Of a stretch of DNA of 38,465 nucleotides, positions 37,965 through 38,465 are shown one piece after another. Position 1 is the first letter of the stretch. Every line of letters starts with the position of its first letter. Origin of the DNA: an uncultured Kiritimatiellota bacterium (GTDB lineage Bacteria; Verrucomicrobiota; Kiritimatiellia; RFP12; DVOR01); NCBI GenBank assembly GCA_944389585.1, contig CALXMW010000003.1:1-38465 (forward strand). Reading direction: 5' to 3'. The notes under the pieces are model-generated. The model was not told where the DNA came from and ran no database searches. It saw only the letters and a list, made by a program, of their open reading frames with translations. Made by a program: the position numbers and the translations under genes.

Positions 37965-38465
37965 CTAGGGGGTGGCGCGGAGGAAGCGGCGGAGGGTCTC
38001 GACGCTGACGTGGAGGCGCCGGGCGATGCGGGCGCGGGGGAGGCCTTGGGCCAGGAGGCGCCGGACGGTGTCGGCGTGGGGGGCCAGGCTGCTGCGGCGC
38101 GAGCCGAGGGGGCGGCCCAGGCGGAGGCCTTCGGCGCGGCGGCGGGCGAGGGCCTCGCGGGTGCGCTGGGAGATGAGGTTGCGCTCGATCTCGGCGGAGA
38201 TGCCCAGGGCGAAGGCGAGGACCTTGCTGGGGATGTCGTCGCCCAGGCGGTAGTTGTCCTTCACCGTCCAGACGCGGATGTCGCGCTGGAGGCAGTGGTT
38301 GAGCACCTCCAGGATCATGAAGAGCGAGCGGCCCAGGCGCGAGAGCTCGGAGCAGAGCAGCAGGTCGCCGGCGCGGGCGTGGCGCAGGAGGCGCCCCAGG
38401 CGGCGGCGGGCCCAAGGCTTGGTGCCCGAGACGGTCTCCTCGATCCACCTGTCCACGCGCAGGCC
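37965..38465 (-). CDS. Serine recombinase/DNA invertase, Mpi-like, 5'-truncated by the window
   Basis: The visible 167 residues are the C-terminal part of a serine recombinase. The frame stays open to the window edge, so the N terminus with the catalytic Ser lies outside. SELSRLGRSL, RVWTVKDNYRLGDDI, VLAFALGISAEIERNLISQRT and EALARRRAEGLRLGRP match the resolvase/invertase family and are closest, from memory, to the global promoter invertase Mpi of Bacteroides. A C-terminal helix-turn-helix (HADTVRRLLAQGLPRARIA) follows. No inverted-repeat substrate is visible here. Confidence 0.88.
   Translation of the reverse strand, partial: GLRVDRWIEETVSGTKPWARRRLGRLLRHARAGDLLLCSELSRLGRSLFMILEVLNHCLQRDIRVWTVKDNYRLGDDIPSKVLAFALGISAEIERNLISQRTREALARRRAEGLRLGRPLGSRRSSLAPHADTVRRLLAQGLPRARIARRLHVSVETLRRFLRATP

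Overview
The window is a GC-rich bacterial chromosome segment that begins at the replication-initiation locus (dnaA, dnaN). Three genes encode secreted proteins ending in a PEP-CTERM-type tail (LPEP, hydrophobic stretch, RRR). Together with FabV, an HU-like/DUF4469 protein and a tryptophanase-family lyase, this suggests a host- or sediment-associated member of the PVC superphylum, most like Kiritimatiellota or Lentisphaerota. That placement is inference; there is no rRNA gene in the window.

Region 1-6.5 kb is the origin neighbourhood. A 22-bp-phased repeat array, a 24-bp-spaced direct repeat and DnaA boxes lie upstream of dnaA. A dense cluster of TTATCAACA-type boxes in an AT-rich pocket follows dnaN and is the best oriC candidate. 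Two PEP-CTERM genes, one of them frameshifted, sit on the minus strand around dnaN.

Region 6.5-10.5 kb is a minus-strand type II fatty-acid operon, fabH-fabF-fabZ-fabV. Region 10.5-14.1 kb holds a small secreted protein, a Fic protein and a DUF4143-type ATPase. Region 14.1-15.9 kb has a repeat-rich upstream region, an HU-like/DUF4469 gene, a 25-residue peptide gene and an unknown gene. Region 15.85-18.06 kb is a Zn/Cd-type P1B ATPase with a small HMA chaperone behind a palindromic operator. A third PEP-CTERM gene follows.

Region 19-29.9 kb is plus-strand: exbB-exbD-PQ-loop-BASS transporter; bioD with two fused tetrapyrrole genes (SirC-HemA and HemC-CobA-HemD) and mnmE; then mraY-lspA-miaA-radC. 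A low-GC restriction-modification pair (30.0-32.05 kb) follows radC and looks horizontally acquired. The end holds a tryptophanase-family lyase divergent from an XRE/zinc-ribbon regulator, a SpoU methyltransferase divergent from era, then sppA, tlyA and a partial Mpi-like DNA invertase.

The most striking signal is a conserved RNA leader before all three PEP-CTERM genes. Each has the same promoter geometry, a 7-bp hairpin starting at about +3 that keeps pairing despite sequence change, a second hairpin, and a long terminator-like stem, which in two copies overlaps a competing hairpin. It looks like an undescribed attenuator or riboswitch family. Other points of interest are a HemC domain lacking its cofactor-binding domain, promoters that place the transcription start on the ATG (leaderless mRNAs), the phased repeats upstream of dnaA, and a lyase with altered active-site residues.
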